Assembly: GCF_004364325.1 (NCBI RefSeq)
Contig: NZ_SOCP01000003.1
Span: forward strand, 496,001-560,000
Source: Actinophytocola oryzae
GTDB taxonomy: Bacteria > Actinomycetota > Actinomycetes > Mycobacteriales > Pseudonocardiaceae
Direction: 5' to 3'
DNA: 64,000 nt
In this document: piece by piece, positions 41,581 to 49,447 of the stretch
How the letters are laid out: every line of letters begins with the position of its first letter
Position numbering within the stretch: the stretch's first letter is position 1
Translations under genes and position numbers: made by a program
The notes under the pieces: generated by a model
The model's input: only the letters and a program-made list of their open reading frames with translations
The model's database searches: none
Told to the model about the DNA's origin: nothing

Positions 41581-42696
41581 TTACACGACAACCAGGGTTG
41601 GTGAGAGGAGTCCCCGGCGGGCCAGCGCGGGCCGCACACCCTCGCCGAACCAGTACGCCTCCTCCAGGTGCGGGTACCCCGAGAAGATGAACTCCTCGAT
41701 GCCGAGCGCGTGGTATTCGGCGATCCGCTCGGCCACCTCCTCGTGGCTGCCGACGAGCGCGGTGCCCGCACCGCCACGCACGAGGCCGATCCCCGCCCAC
41801 AGGTTCGGGTAGATCTCAAGGGAGTGCGCGCCGCCGTCGTGGGAGCCGTTGTGCAGTGCGACCATCCGCCGCTGTCCCTCCGACTCGCTCGCCGCGAGCT
41901 GCTCCTGCGCACGCCGGAACTGCACGGGATCCAGGGCGTCGAGCAGCTTCTGCGCCTCGTGCCACGCCTGCTCCCCGGTGTCGCGGGAGATCGTGTGCAG
42001 GCGGATGCCGAACCGGACGTCCCGGTCACCGGCCAGGCCACGCACCCGGCCGATCTTGTCGGCGACCTGCGCCGGTGGTTCGCCCCACGTGAGGTAGACG
42101 TCGGCGTGCCGGGCCGCGACGGGCAGCGCGGCAGGCGAGGACCCGCCGAAGTAGACCTGCGGCAGCGGGTCGGGCGGAGCCAGCAGTGTCGCGCCCTCGA
42201 CCGACAGGTGCTCGCCCGCGAAGTCGAACGGCTTGCCCGTCCACACCCCGCGCACGATCGACAGGAACTCGTCGGTCCGCGCGTAGCGGGTGTCGTGGTC
42301 GTGCCAGTCACCGAACCGCCGCTGCTCGACGGCGTCCCCGCCGGTCACGACGTTGAGCAGCAGGCGACCGCCCGAGATGCGCTGGTAGGTGGCCGACATC
42401 TGCGCGGCGAGCGTCGGTGAGATCACGCCGGGCCGGAACGCCACGAGGTACTTCAGCGTCCGCGTCTCACGGATGAGCGCGGCCGTGGTCAGCCACGCGT
42501 CCTCGCACCACGTGCCGGTCGGGGTGAGCACACCCTCGAAGCCCAGCTGCTCGGCCGCGCGCGCGATCTGGGCCAGGTAGTCGATGTCGGGCTTGCGTGC
42601 CGCCGCCGGGCCGATGGACTTGTCGGCGTGGAAGCGTTCCACGATCGTGCGGCCGTCGCCGGTGGTGGGCAGGAACCAGTGCAGCTTCACGGTCAT
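41581..42696 (-). CDS. ssuD: FMNH2-dependent alkanesulfonate monooxygenase
   Basis: A 371-residue LLM-class flavin monooxygenase with the SsuD hallmarks: MTVKLHWFLPTTGDGR opening, YLAQIARAAEQLGFEGVLTPTG, SGGRLLLNVVTGGD and the C-terminal SGYPHLEEAYWFGEGV. It cleaves alkanesulfonates to sulfite and aldehyde using reduced FMN, supplying sulfur when sulfate or cysteine is scarce. The ATG at 42696 has GGGATGA upstream and starts 4 bases after ssuA. No flavin reductase (ssuE) is beside it, so it must use a reductase encoded elsewhere. Last gene of ssuC-ssuB-ssuA-ssuD. Confidence 0.92.
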   Translation of the reverse strand: MTVKLHWFLPTTGDGRTIVERFHADKSIGPAAARKPDIDYLAQIARAAEQLGFEGVLTPTGTWCEDAWLTTAALIRETRTLKYLVAFRPGVISPTLAAQMSATYQRISGGRLLLNVVTGGDAVEQRRFGDWHDHDTRYARTDEFLSIVRGVWTGKPFDFAGEHLSVEGATLLAPPDPLPQVYFGGSSPAALPVAARHADVYLTWGEPPAQVADKIGRVRGLAGDRDVRFGIRLHTISRDTGEQAWHEAQKLLDALDPVQFRRAQEQLAASESEGQRRMVALHNGSHDGGAHSLEIYPNLWAGIGLVRGGAGTALVGSHEEVAERIAEYHALGIEEFIFSGYPHLEEAYWFGEGVRPALARRGLLSPTLVVV

Positions 42697-42700
42697 CGGG

Positions 42701-43693
42701 TCATCCCTTGTTGAGATCGTTGACATAGCGGCGGTCCACGAACTTCGCGAAGTCGACGTGGCCGGGCAGCACGCCGTCCTCGCTGAACGCGTCGGCGAGC
42801 TCCTGTTCCGAGCCGATCACCTCGTCGTCGAGCGGCACCGGCGCGTCCGGGCCCGACGCCGTGGCCGCACGGGTGACCTCGACCGACAGTCCGGTCTCCT
42901 TCGCCCACGCCTGCGCCCACTCCTCCTGGTGGGTGACCGACCAGCGCTCCGCCTTCGCGTGGCGCAGCACGTAGTCGTGGATGGCCGAGTTGACGCCCGC
43001 GTCGGACAGCGAGGTGGTGCCCGCGACGAGGAACGTGTAGCCGTTGGCGGTGCCCTGACCGTCGTCGAGGACCCGCGCGTCGGACTCGAGCACGGCCTGC
43101 GAGGTGTAGGGGTCCCAGACCGCCCACGCGTCGATCTCGCGCTGGTTGAACGCGCCGAAGGCGTCGGCCGGTTGCAGGAACGTCAGCTTCACGTCCCGTG
43201 TGGACAGTCCGGCCCTGCGCAGCGTCAGCAGGATCTGGCCGTGCGCCGAGCTGCCCTTCGCGACCCCGACCGACTTGCCGCGCAGGTCCTTCACCGACCT
43301 CAGCGGCGAGCCGGGTGGCACGAGGATGGCGTCGCCCGCGACACTGCCCTGCGAGCTGGAGACCGCGGCGATCTTCGCGTTGGCCGCCGCGGCGAAGATC
43401 GGTGGCGTGTTGCCGACCCTGCCGATGTCCACGCCGCCCGCCGAGACGGCCTCGAGCAGCGGCGGACCGGAGGTGAAGGTCGCCCACTCGATCTTGTACG
43501 GCAGGTCGCCGAGCTGGCCCGCCGCGGTCAGCAATGCCTTCGAGCCGCCCTTCTGGTCACCCACCTTGAGGGTCACCCTGGCCAGCTCGGCCGCGCTCAC
43601 CGGCTTCGGCACAGAGGACGTCGTCGGCTCGTTCGCTGTGCCGCAGGCGGCGAGCAGCAGCGCGAGGACGGGAATCGCCTTACGCAGAAGCAT
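42701..43693 (-). CDS. ssuA: Sulfonate ABC transporter substrate-binding lipoprotein
   Basis: A 330-residue lipoprotein with signal peptide and lipobox LLLAACG (lipidated Cys17), followed by an SsuA/NMT1-like periplasmic-binding fold (VKDLRGKSVGVAKGSSAHG, AFNQREIDAWAVWDPYTSQAV). It captures aliphatic sulfonates outside the membrane for SsuBC. Start overlaps the ssuB gene by 14 bases (ATG 43693), so translation is coupled. Confidence 0.9.
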   Translation of the reverse strand: MLLRKAIPVLALLLAACGTANEPTTSSVPKPVSAAELARVTLKVGDQKGGSKALLTAAGQLGDLPYKIEWATFTSGPPLLEAVSAGGVDIGRVGNTPPIFAAAANAKIAAVSSSQGSVAGDAILVPPGSPLRSVKDLRGKSVGVAKGSSAHGQILLTLRRAGLSTRDVKLTFLQPADAFGAFNQREIDAWAVWDPYTSQAVLESDARVLDDGQGTANGYTFLVAGTTSLSDAGVNSAIHDYVLRHAKAERWSVTHQEEWAQAWAKETGLSVEVTRAATASGPDAPVPLDDEVIGSEQELADAFSEDGVLPGHVDFAKFVDRRYVNDLNKG

Positions 43694-44390
43694 GTTCGGT
43701 CACTCCCAGGTCGGTGAGAACGCGGGCACGCACGTCGAGGTGGTCGTCGAGCCTGCGTGGTCGGGCATGGGTGAGCACGTGTTCGGTGACGATCGTGCCG
43801 CCGTCGAGGACCAGGACCCGGTCGGCGAGCAGCAGCGCCTCGTCGACGTCGTGGGTGACGAGCAGGACACCCGGCCGGTGGCGCGCCCAGAGATCGGCGA
43901 CGAGCGAGTGCATGGCGAGCCGGGTCAGCGCGTCGAGTGCGCCGAACGGCTCGTCGAGCAGCAGCAGGTCCGGCTCGCGAACCAGTGCTCTGGCAAGGGA
44001 GAGCCGCTGCGCCTCGCCGCCGGAGAGCGTGCGGGGCCACGCGTCGGCGTGGTCGGCCAGGCGCACCTCGGCGAGCGCCCGTTCGGCCAGCTCGCGGTCG
44101 GTGCCGCGGCCACGCAGGCCGAGCACGACGTTGCGCCACACCCGCCGCCAGGGCAGCAGCCTCGGCTGCTGGAACGCGACGGACACCGTGCCGCGCACCG
44201 ACACCCGTCCGTCCACTTCGGAGTCGAGACCCGCGAGCACCCGCAGCAGGGTGGACTTGCCGGAGCCACTTCGCCCGAGCAGGGCGACGAACTCGCCCGG
44301 CGCGATGCCGAGATCGAGGTTCGCGAGCACCACCCTGGCACCGAAGCGTTTGGTGAGGCCGTGGACCTCGACGGTCAGCCCGTCCGCCAT
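43680..44390 (-). CDS. ssuB: Sulfonate ABC transporter ATPase
   Basis: A 236-residue ATP-binding subunit: Walker A GRSGSGKST, Q-loop VAFQQPRLLPW, signature LSGGEAQR, Walker B LLLLDEPFGALD and the switch His in LLVTHDVDEA. This Q-loop and length are characteristic of the SsuB/TauB group. It energises uptake with SsuC. It overlaps ssuC by 16 bases upstream and ssuA by 14 bases downstream. Confidence 0.92.
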   Translation of the reverse strand: MADGLTVEVHGLTKRFGARVVLANLDLGIAPGEFVALLGRSGSGKSTLLRVLAGLDSEVDGRVSVRGTVSVAFQQPRLLPWRRVWRNVVLGLRGRGTDRELAERALAEVRLADHADAWPRTLSGGEAQRLSLARALVREPDLLLLDEPFGALDALTRLAMHSLVADLWARHRPGVLLVTHDVDEALLLADRVLVLDGGTIVTEHVLTHARPRRLDDHLDVRARVLTDLGVTEHASA

Positions 44391-45190
44391 CGCAGCGCCC
44401 TCCTCTCCAGCAGCCGCACGAGTGCGTCGGTGACGAGCCCGAGTACCGCGTAGACGACGAGCCCCACGACGATCACGTCCGTGCGCAGGAACTCACGCGC
44501 GTTGTTGATCAGGTAGCCGAGGCCCGCGTCGGCGTTGACGGTCTCGCCGACGATCAGCGCGAGCCACGCGATGCCGAGCGACTGCCGAAGCCCCACGAGG
44601 GTCTGCGGCACGGCCGAGGGCAGGACCACGTGGCGAAGCCGTTCCCAGCGCGTGAAGCCGAGTGCGGTCGTGGCCTCGACGAGCTGGTCGTCGACGTTGC
44701 GGATGCCCGAGTGCACGTTGAGGTACAGGGGAAACGCGACGCCGAGCGCGACCAGGACGATCTTCGGCTCCTCCCCGATGCCGAACCAGAGGATGAACAG
44801 CGGGATGAGCCCGAGGAAGGGCAGCGTGCGCAGCATCTGCACGGGTGGGTCGATCAGCACGTTGCCCCAGTCGGACAGCCCCGCGACCACCCCCAGCACG
44901 ACCGCGACCGCGGCGCCGCACAGGAACCCGGTGCCGACCCGCGTGACCGACACGGCGAACGCCTCGCCCAGCTCGCCGGAGCGGGCGGTGTCGATGCCCG
45001 CCCGCAGGACGGTCCACGGCGAGCTGAGCTTGTCCGGTGGCAGCAACCCGGTCGCGGACGCGACCTGCCACAGGGCGACGAGCGCGAGCGGGCTGAGCCA
45101 GCGCCGCAGGTCGGGCAGCCTTGCGCGCCGTTTTGGCCGCACCGGCGGCGCGGGTGCGGCGACCCGGTCCAGCAGGTCCACAGTGGACAT
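44375..45190 (-). CDS. ssuC: Sulfonate ABC transporter permease
   Basis: A 271-residue permease with about six membrane helices and the coupling-helix EAA-type motif EATTALGFTRWERLRHVVLPSA (near 150-172), typical of SsuC/TauC. Start at ATG 45190, with AGAGGA six bases upstream; an upstream extension (45229) has no ribosome site. First structural gene of the sulfonate operon, 86 bases downstream of a Cys-rich leader ORF likely to regulate it by attenuation. Confidence 0.9.
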   Translation of the reverse strand: MSTVDLLDRVAAPAPPVRPKRRARLPDLRRWLSPLALVALWQVASATGLLPPDKLSSPWTVLRAGIDTARSGELGEAFAVSVTRVGTGFLCGAAVAVVLGVVAGLSDWGNVLIDPPVQMLRTLPFLGLIPLFILWFGIGEEPKIVLVALGVAFPLYLNVHSGIRNVDDQLVEATTALGFTRWERLRHVVLPSAVPQTLVGLRQSLGIAWLALIVGETVNADAGLGYLINNAREFLRTDVIVVGLVVYAVLGLVTDALVRLLERRALRWRTG

Positions 45191-45276
45191 GGGGGTTCCT
45201 CTCGAGGCATGCCGAACTGGCGCGGCCACGAGTGGACGCGCAGGAGTGGGGCTTCGGTGAGGCGGCTGCTACTCGG

Positions 45277-45357
45277 TTACCGGGAACACGCCTGGGCGCA
45301 GACCCGCACGAAGTCGACGTGGCGTCGCTTGGTCAGGGCGGGAGTCACGTGTCTCAT
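45277..45357 (-). CDS. Cys-rich leader peptide of the sulfonate operon
   Basis: A 26-codon ORF reading MRHVTPALTKRRHVDFVRVC, then AQACSR and stop. It matches the actinobacterial sulfur leader-peptide pattern (LTKRRHVDL-RV, then Cys residues at the end) found before cysteine and sulfur-uptake genes. Cys20 and Cys24 near the end would stall ribosomes when cysteinyl-tRNA is low, changing the RNA structure upstream of ssuC. No strong ribosome site precedes the ATG; TTGACC about 30 bases upstream may be a -35 box. Mechanism is inferred by analogy. Confidence 0.75.
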   Translation of the reverse strand: MRHVTPALTKRRHVDFVRVCAQACSR

Positions 45358-45414
45358 CGCAACATCCCGTCGACACCTGGTCAACGCTGTGAGAGAAGCT
45401 TCCACAAGATGGGA

Positions 45415-45810
45415 TCAGCCGGCGCGCTGGGCCACCCATTCGTCGTACTCGGTGTCGTCCGGCGGCGTGGCGGCGATGACCCCGTCGAGGAGGGCACGCG
45501 CGGTGGCGAGCCCGTCGATCGCGGCCGTGATGCGCTCGCGTTCCCCGAGCAGGTGCGGCAACAGCTGCGGACAGCCCGGCGCGAGCCCGGCGCCGGTGTC
45601 GACCATGCAGGGCAGGACTTCCTTGATGAACGCGGTGTTGAGCCCCGCCGCGAGCAGCATCCGCACGTGCCGCACGACGTCCACATCGGACTCCGCGTAG
45701 ACGCGGTAGCCGTTCGGGGTGCGGCCCGGCGTGAGCAGGCCCTGCTCCTCGTAGTACCGCAGCGACCGCTCGCTGACCCCGGCCCTGTCGGCAAGCTCCC
45801 CGATACGCAC
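45415..45810 (-). CDS. MerR family transcriptional regulator
   Basis: A 131-residue MerR protein: N-terminal winged helix (RIGELADRAGVSERSLRYYEEQGLL), then a coiled coil. Two cysteines (VLPCMVD and APGCPQLL) lie in the effector region, compatible with sensing electrophiles or metals. Start at GTG 45810. It is divergent from an imine-reductase-like gene across a 42-base gap that has a MerR-style long-spaced promoter, so it likely controls that gene. Confidence 0.87.
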   Translation of the reverse strand: MRIGELADRAGVSERSLRYYEEQGLLTPGRTPNGYRVYAESDVDVVRHVRMLLAAGLNTAFIKEVLPCMVDTGAGLAPGCPQLLPHLLGERERITAAIDGLATARALLDGVIAATPPDDTEYDEWVAQRAG

Positions 45811-45811
45811 G

Positions 45812-45845
45812 ACTTGACATTAACACCAGTGTGAGGCTTTAGCGT
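45812..45845 (+). promoter_or_regulatory. MerR-type promoter with long spacer
   Basis: TTGACA (45814-45819), a 19-base spacer holding the imperfect dyad TGACATTAACACCAGTGTGA, and a TTAGCG -10 candidate form the classic over-long promoter that MerR proteins untwist. Transcription would run right into the imine-reductase-like gene at 45853, possibly leaderless. Confidence 0.5.
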
Positions 45846-45852
45846 CCGGGTC

Positions 45853-46704
45853 ATGAACGAACCCGTGACAGTGCTCGGCCTCGGCCCGATGGGCCACGCG
45901 ATCGCGTCGGCCTACGTGGCGGCAGGCCATCCGACGACCACCTGGAACCGCACCGCGACCCGACCGACGCCGGCGGGCGCCACCCGGCTGCCCGACGCGA
46001 CGGCGGCGGTGTCGGCGAGCGGGACCGTGGTCGTGTGCCTGCTGGACTACGACGCGGCGCGGTCGGTGCTGACACCGCTCGCCGGCACCCTGCGCGGCCG
46101 CGTGGTGGTGAACGTGACGAGCGGCTCCCCCGACGCGGCCCGCTCGATGGCCGCGTGGACGAGCGACCACGAGATCCCCTACGCCGACGGCGCGATCATG
46201 ACCCCGGCGACGACGATCGGCACGACCGCCGCCACCATCCTCCACAGTGGACACCCGACGACCGCGCTGGCCCCGCTGGGCGGCACCCACACCTACCTCG
46301 GCGCGGACCCCGGCCGGGCGGCGGCGTTCGACGTGGCGCTGCTGGACATCTTCTGGACGTCGGTGACCGGCGTCGCCCACGCGTTCGCCATGGCCCGCAG
46401 CGAGAACATCACCGCGACCGAACTGGCGCCGCTGGCCAACGGCATCGCCGACCTGCTGCCGGTCGTCATCGACGACCACAGCGCCCGGCTGGCGAAGGGC
46501 GACCACGCGGGCACCTTCTCCAACCTCCACTCCGCGGCGGCGGGCATGGCCCACATCATCGAGACGGCCGAGGCGCGCGGCATCGACGCGGGCGTCATGC
46601 GGGCGGCCCACGCGTTGGTCCGCGCGGCCGTCGACGCGGGCCACGGCACCGACGGTGTCTCCCGCCTGACCGTCGAACTGGAGGCCGCCCGGCACGTTTC
46701 GTGA
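45853..46704 (+). CDS. NAD(P)-dependent oxidoreductase, imine-reductase-like
   Basis: A 283-residue protein of the beta-hydroxyacid dehydrogenase/imine reductase type. It has the Rossmann motif VLGLGPMGHAIA, then TTTWNRTATR (the Asn-Arg of NADP-binding), VNVTSGSP, ADGAIMTPA, and a helical C-terminal dimerisation domain. Members reduce cyclic imines or 3-hydroxyacids. The divergent MerR regulator and dyad suggest induction by a toxic compound. No convincing ribosome site is seen; a leaderless start is possible. Confidence 0.84.
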   Translation: MNEPVTVLGLGPMGHAIASAYVAAGHPTTTWNRTATRPTPAGATRLPDATAAVSASGTVVVCLLDYDAARSVLTPLAGTLRGRVVVNVTSGSPDAARSMAAWTSDHEIPYADGAIMTPATTIGTTAATILHSGHPTTALAPLGGTHTYLGADPGRAAAFDVALLDIFWTSVTGVAHAFAMARSENITATELAPLANGIADLLPVVIDDHSARLAKGDHAGTFSNLHSAAAGMAHIIETAEARGIDAGVMRAAHALVRAAVDAGHGTDGVSRLTVELEAARHVS

Positions 46705-46792
46705 CACGTCCGGGTGACCGCACGGCGAGTGCCGTTGCGTCATGGGCGGCACCCCCGCGAGTCTGGGATGGACTGTCGTGGAGGTGGACCTG

Positions 46793-48244
46793 GTGCCCCA
46801 TGCACCGCTGTGGTCGCTGTCGGCCACCGAGCTGACGGCCGCGTTGCGTGGCGGGTCGGTGTCCGCGGTCTCGGTCATGGAGTCGGTGCTCGCCCGCGTC
46901 GAGGCCGCCGACCCCCGGCTGCACGCGTTCGTGGAGGTGGACGTCGAGGGTGCGATGGCGGCCGCGGCAGCCGCCGACGAGGCGTACCGGGAGGGCACGG
47001 CAGGCCCGCTGAGCGGGGTCCCGGTCTCCGTCAAGGACCTGAGCCGGGTGATCGGGATGCGGACCGGCTTCGGCCGGGCTCGCCGTCCGACGACCCCGGA
47101 CACGCGCGACGACCTCACCGTGGCGCGGCTCAGGGCCGCGGGCGCGATCCTGTTCGGGAAGACACGCACACCGGAGCGTGGCTACAGCTACTCCTCGACG
47201 TCCAGCGACGGCGTCTCGACACGCACGCCCTGGCGGCTCGACCTCGGGGCAGGCGGGTCGAGCAGCGGCGCCGCGGCCGCCGTCGCGGCAGGCATGGGCC
47301 CGGTCGCGTTGGGCACGGACGGCGCTGGCTCCGTCCGCCTCCCTGCCGCGCTGTGCGGTGTCGTGGGGCTGAAGCCGTCGTTCGGCAGGATTCCGGTGTA
47401 CCCGCTGCACGACCCGTACGCGGCCTCCTTCGTCCACATAGGACCGCTGACTCGCACGGTCGCCGACGCCGCCCTCTTCCTCGACGTGACCCAGGGCGCC
47501 GATCCCCGGGACCCGCTTTCCTGGTCGGACTCGGCGACCTTCACGCGGACGAGCGCCACCCCGTCGGGGCTTCGGCTGGCCTGGCTGGAGCAGCCCGCTG
47601 AGGCGATGCGGGTGGACACCGAGGTCGCCGGGATCACGTGGAACTCCGCGTGCAGGCTCAGCCGTGCCCTTGGCTGCACGCCTCCCGTGCGCCTGCCCGG
47701 CCTCGGCGACCAGAGCGAGGTGCAGCGGGTGCTGTGGGAGTGCGCGCAGGCCACGAGTTACTCGGAACCGCTCGCGGACTCCGTTCCCGAGCCGCTGCGA
47801 CGCATGGTGCGTCGCGGGTACAGCCGCACGATGACCGAGCTCGGCGCCGCCGGGCGGGCGCGGACCGCCCTCTTCCACAGCGTCCGGACGTTGTTCCAGA
47901 ACTACGACGTGGTGATGACACCGACCTGTCCCGTCGCCGGCTGGCCGCACGACCGGCCCGTCGGGCTGTCGCCCGCGGAGGACGACCCGATGCGTGCCGG
48001 GGTGGACGTCTACCCGTTCAACCTCACCGGCAACCCGGCGATCAGCCTGCCCGCCGGGTGGACCGCCGGTGGGCTCCCGGTCGGGCTGCAGCTGGTGACG
48101 GGGTGGCGTGCGGACCTGCTCCTGCTGGAGGTGGCGTTCGCGTTCGAGCGGGTCCAGCCGTGGGCGGACCACTGGCCGGTGCTCGACGAGACGCGCCAGA
48201 AGGCCCGCCGCGCCCGGAAGGTCGTCGGCTCACGACGGTCCTAG
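46793..48244 (+). CDS. Amidase signature family hydrolase
   Basis: A 483-residue amidase with the intact catalytic triad: Lys81 in SVKDLSR, the cis-Ser region at Ser156-158 in GGSSSGAAAA, and nucleophile Ser180 in GTDGAGSVRLPA. It hydrolyses an amide R-CO-NH2 or related bond; it is not a GatA, as no gatB/gatC is near. I prefer GTG 46793 with GGAGG eight bases upstream; an in-frame ATG at 46742 lacks a ribosome site. It stands between the imine reductase and a LacI regulator with no clear partner. Confidence 0.87.
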   Translation: MPHAPLWSLSATELTAALRGGSVSAVSVMESVLARVEAADPRLHAFVEVDVEGAMAAAAAADEAYREGTAGPLSGVPVSVKDLSRVIGMRTGFGRARRPTTPDTRDDLTVARLRAAGAILFGKTRTPERGYSYSSTSSDGVSTRTPWRLDLGAGGSSSGAAAAVAAGMGPVALGTDGAGSVRLPAALCGVVGLKPSFGRIPVYPLHDPYAASFVHIGPLTRTVADAALFLDVTQGADPRDPLSWSDSATFTRTSATPSGLRLAWLEQPAEAMRVDTEVAGITWNSACRLSRALGCTPPVRLPGLGDQSEVQRVLWECAQATSYSEPLADSVPEPLRRMVRRGYSRTMTELGAAGRARTALFHSVRTLFQNYDVVMTPTCPVAGWPHDRPVGLSPAEDDPMRAGVDVYPFNLTGNPAISLPAGWTAGGLPVGLQLVTGWRADLLLLEVAFAFERVQPWADHWPVLDETRQKARRARKVVGSRRS

Positions 48245-48299
48245 CCCGCGCTCGGTCGTGTGTTTGCCGGTGACGCACGCCCGGCGGTAGCGTGCCGGC

Positions 48300-48313
48300 T
48301 GGATGCGCTTACA
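48300..48313. promoter_or_regulatory. LacI operator-like site upstream of the LacI gene
   Basis: TGGATGCGCTTACA, sharing ATGCGCTTACA with the site before the glycosidase gene at 49407. It lies 16 bases upstream of the LacI start and fits the CG-centred palindromes of LacI regulators (autorepression). Confidence 0.6.
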
Positions 48314-48328
48314 CGAAAGGGATCGCCG

Positions 48329-49363
48329 GTGGGAGCCCCCACGGTCTACGACGTCGCCGAGCGGGCGAACGTCTCCATCGCGACGGTGTCCCGGGTGTAC
48401 CGCAACCCGGGCTCGGTACGCGAGCAGACCAGGGACCGCGTGCTCACGGTCGCGAGGGAGCTCGGCTACGTGCCGAGCGGCAACGCACGCGGCCTCGCCA
48501 CCAACACCACCGGAGTGCTCGGGCTGTGCTTCCCGGACCACGCCGACCCGGAGCTCGACGAAATCGAGGAGCAGACCCTCTACGCCGACGAGATCACCAG
48601 GGGCATGGAGCGGGCGGCCCGGCGGCACGGGTACGCGCTCCTGATCGCCGCGTCGCTCGCCGACGGGCCGGAGAGCCTCGTCGCGTCGGTCGCGGGCCGG
48701 GTCGACGGCTTCGCCGTGCTGGCGAGGACGATCGCCACCGCGGACCTGGAGCTGATGGTGCGGCGGCTGCCGGTCGTGATGATCGCCGGGCCGCGCGAGG
48801 TCGACCACCTCGACCACATCGAGGTCGCGAACGCCGACGGCGAGCGGGAGCTGACCACCCACCTGATCGCCGACCACGGCCTGCGGCGGCTGGCCTTCGT
48901 CGGCGGCGCGGACGACTCTCCTGACGCGGACGCCCGCTTCCTCGGCTTCCAGGAGGCGCTCCGCGAGGCGGGCCTCCCCGTGCCCGAGGAACCGGCCGAG
49001 CGCGGCGACTTCACGCAGGCGGGCGGCCGGGCCGCCACGCACCGCCTCCTCGACCGCGGCCCGCTGCCGGAGGCACTCGTGTTCGCCAACGACCAGATGG
49101 CGGTCGGCGCGTACGAGGTGCTGGAACGCCGGGGGGTGCGTGTCCCGGCGGACGTCGCGGTGGTCGGCTTCGACGGCATCGTCCTCGGCCGGGTGGTCCG
49201 CCCGAGCCTCACGACCGTCACCCAGCCGATGCGCCGCCTCGGCGAGACCGCGGTGGACCTGTTGATCGAGCGTCTCACGGAGCCGACCCGCGCGCCGCGT
49301 TCGGTGTTGCTGCCGGTCACGCAGACCCGCCGCGCCAGCTGCGGCTGCCGCCCACCGGCCTGA
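48329..49363 (+). CDS. LacI family transcriptional regulator
   Basis: A 344-residue LacI/GalR repressor: helix-turn-helix TVYDVAERANVSIATVSRVYRN, hinge LGYVPSGNARGLATN, and a sugar-binding periplasmic-fold core ending VTQPMRRLGETAVDLLIERL. GTG 48329 has AAAGGGA upstream; the longer frame from 48260 crosses the operator. It probably represses itself and the downstream GH39-GH13 pair, releasing on a sugar liberated by them. Confidence 0.88.
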   Translation: MGAPTVYDVAERANVSIATVSRVYRNPGSVREQTRDRVLTVARELGYVPSGNARGLATNTTGVLGLCFPDHADPELDEIEEQTLYADEITRGMERAARRHGYALLIAASLADGPESLVASVAGRVDGFAVLARTIATADLELMVRRLPVVMIAGPREVDHLDHIEVANADGERELTTHLIADHGLRRLAFVGGADDSPDADARFLGFQEALREAGLPVPEEPAERGDFTQAGGRAATHRLLDRGPLPEALVFANDQMAVGAYEVLERRGVRVPADVAVVGFDGIVLGRVVRPSLTTVTQPMRRLGETAVDLLIERLTEPTRAPRSVLLPVTQTRRASCGCRPPA

Positions 49364-49406
49364 ACCCCGGTCCGTGTTCCTTGCGGGGGATCACCCGCCC
49401 GCCTAA

Positions 49407-49420
49407 TGTATGCGCTTACA
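49407..49420. promoter_or_regulatory. LacI operator before the glycosidase genes
   Basis: TGTATGCGCTTACA is a near-perfect palindrome (TGTAwGCGCwTACA) 27 bases before the GH39 start, matching the site at 48300. It marks the GH39-GH13 transcript as a target of the adjacent LacI protein. Confidence 0.7.
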
Positions 49421-49447
49421 GGACGTACGCCGCCGAGGGGGGTCGCC

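Noticed and set aside
46742..46792. ATG start for the amidase at 46742
   Set aside because: There is no ribosome site; GGAGG followed eight bases later by GTG 46793 fits better and matches the usual family N-terminus.
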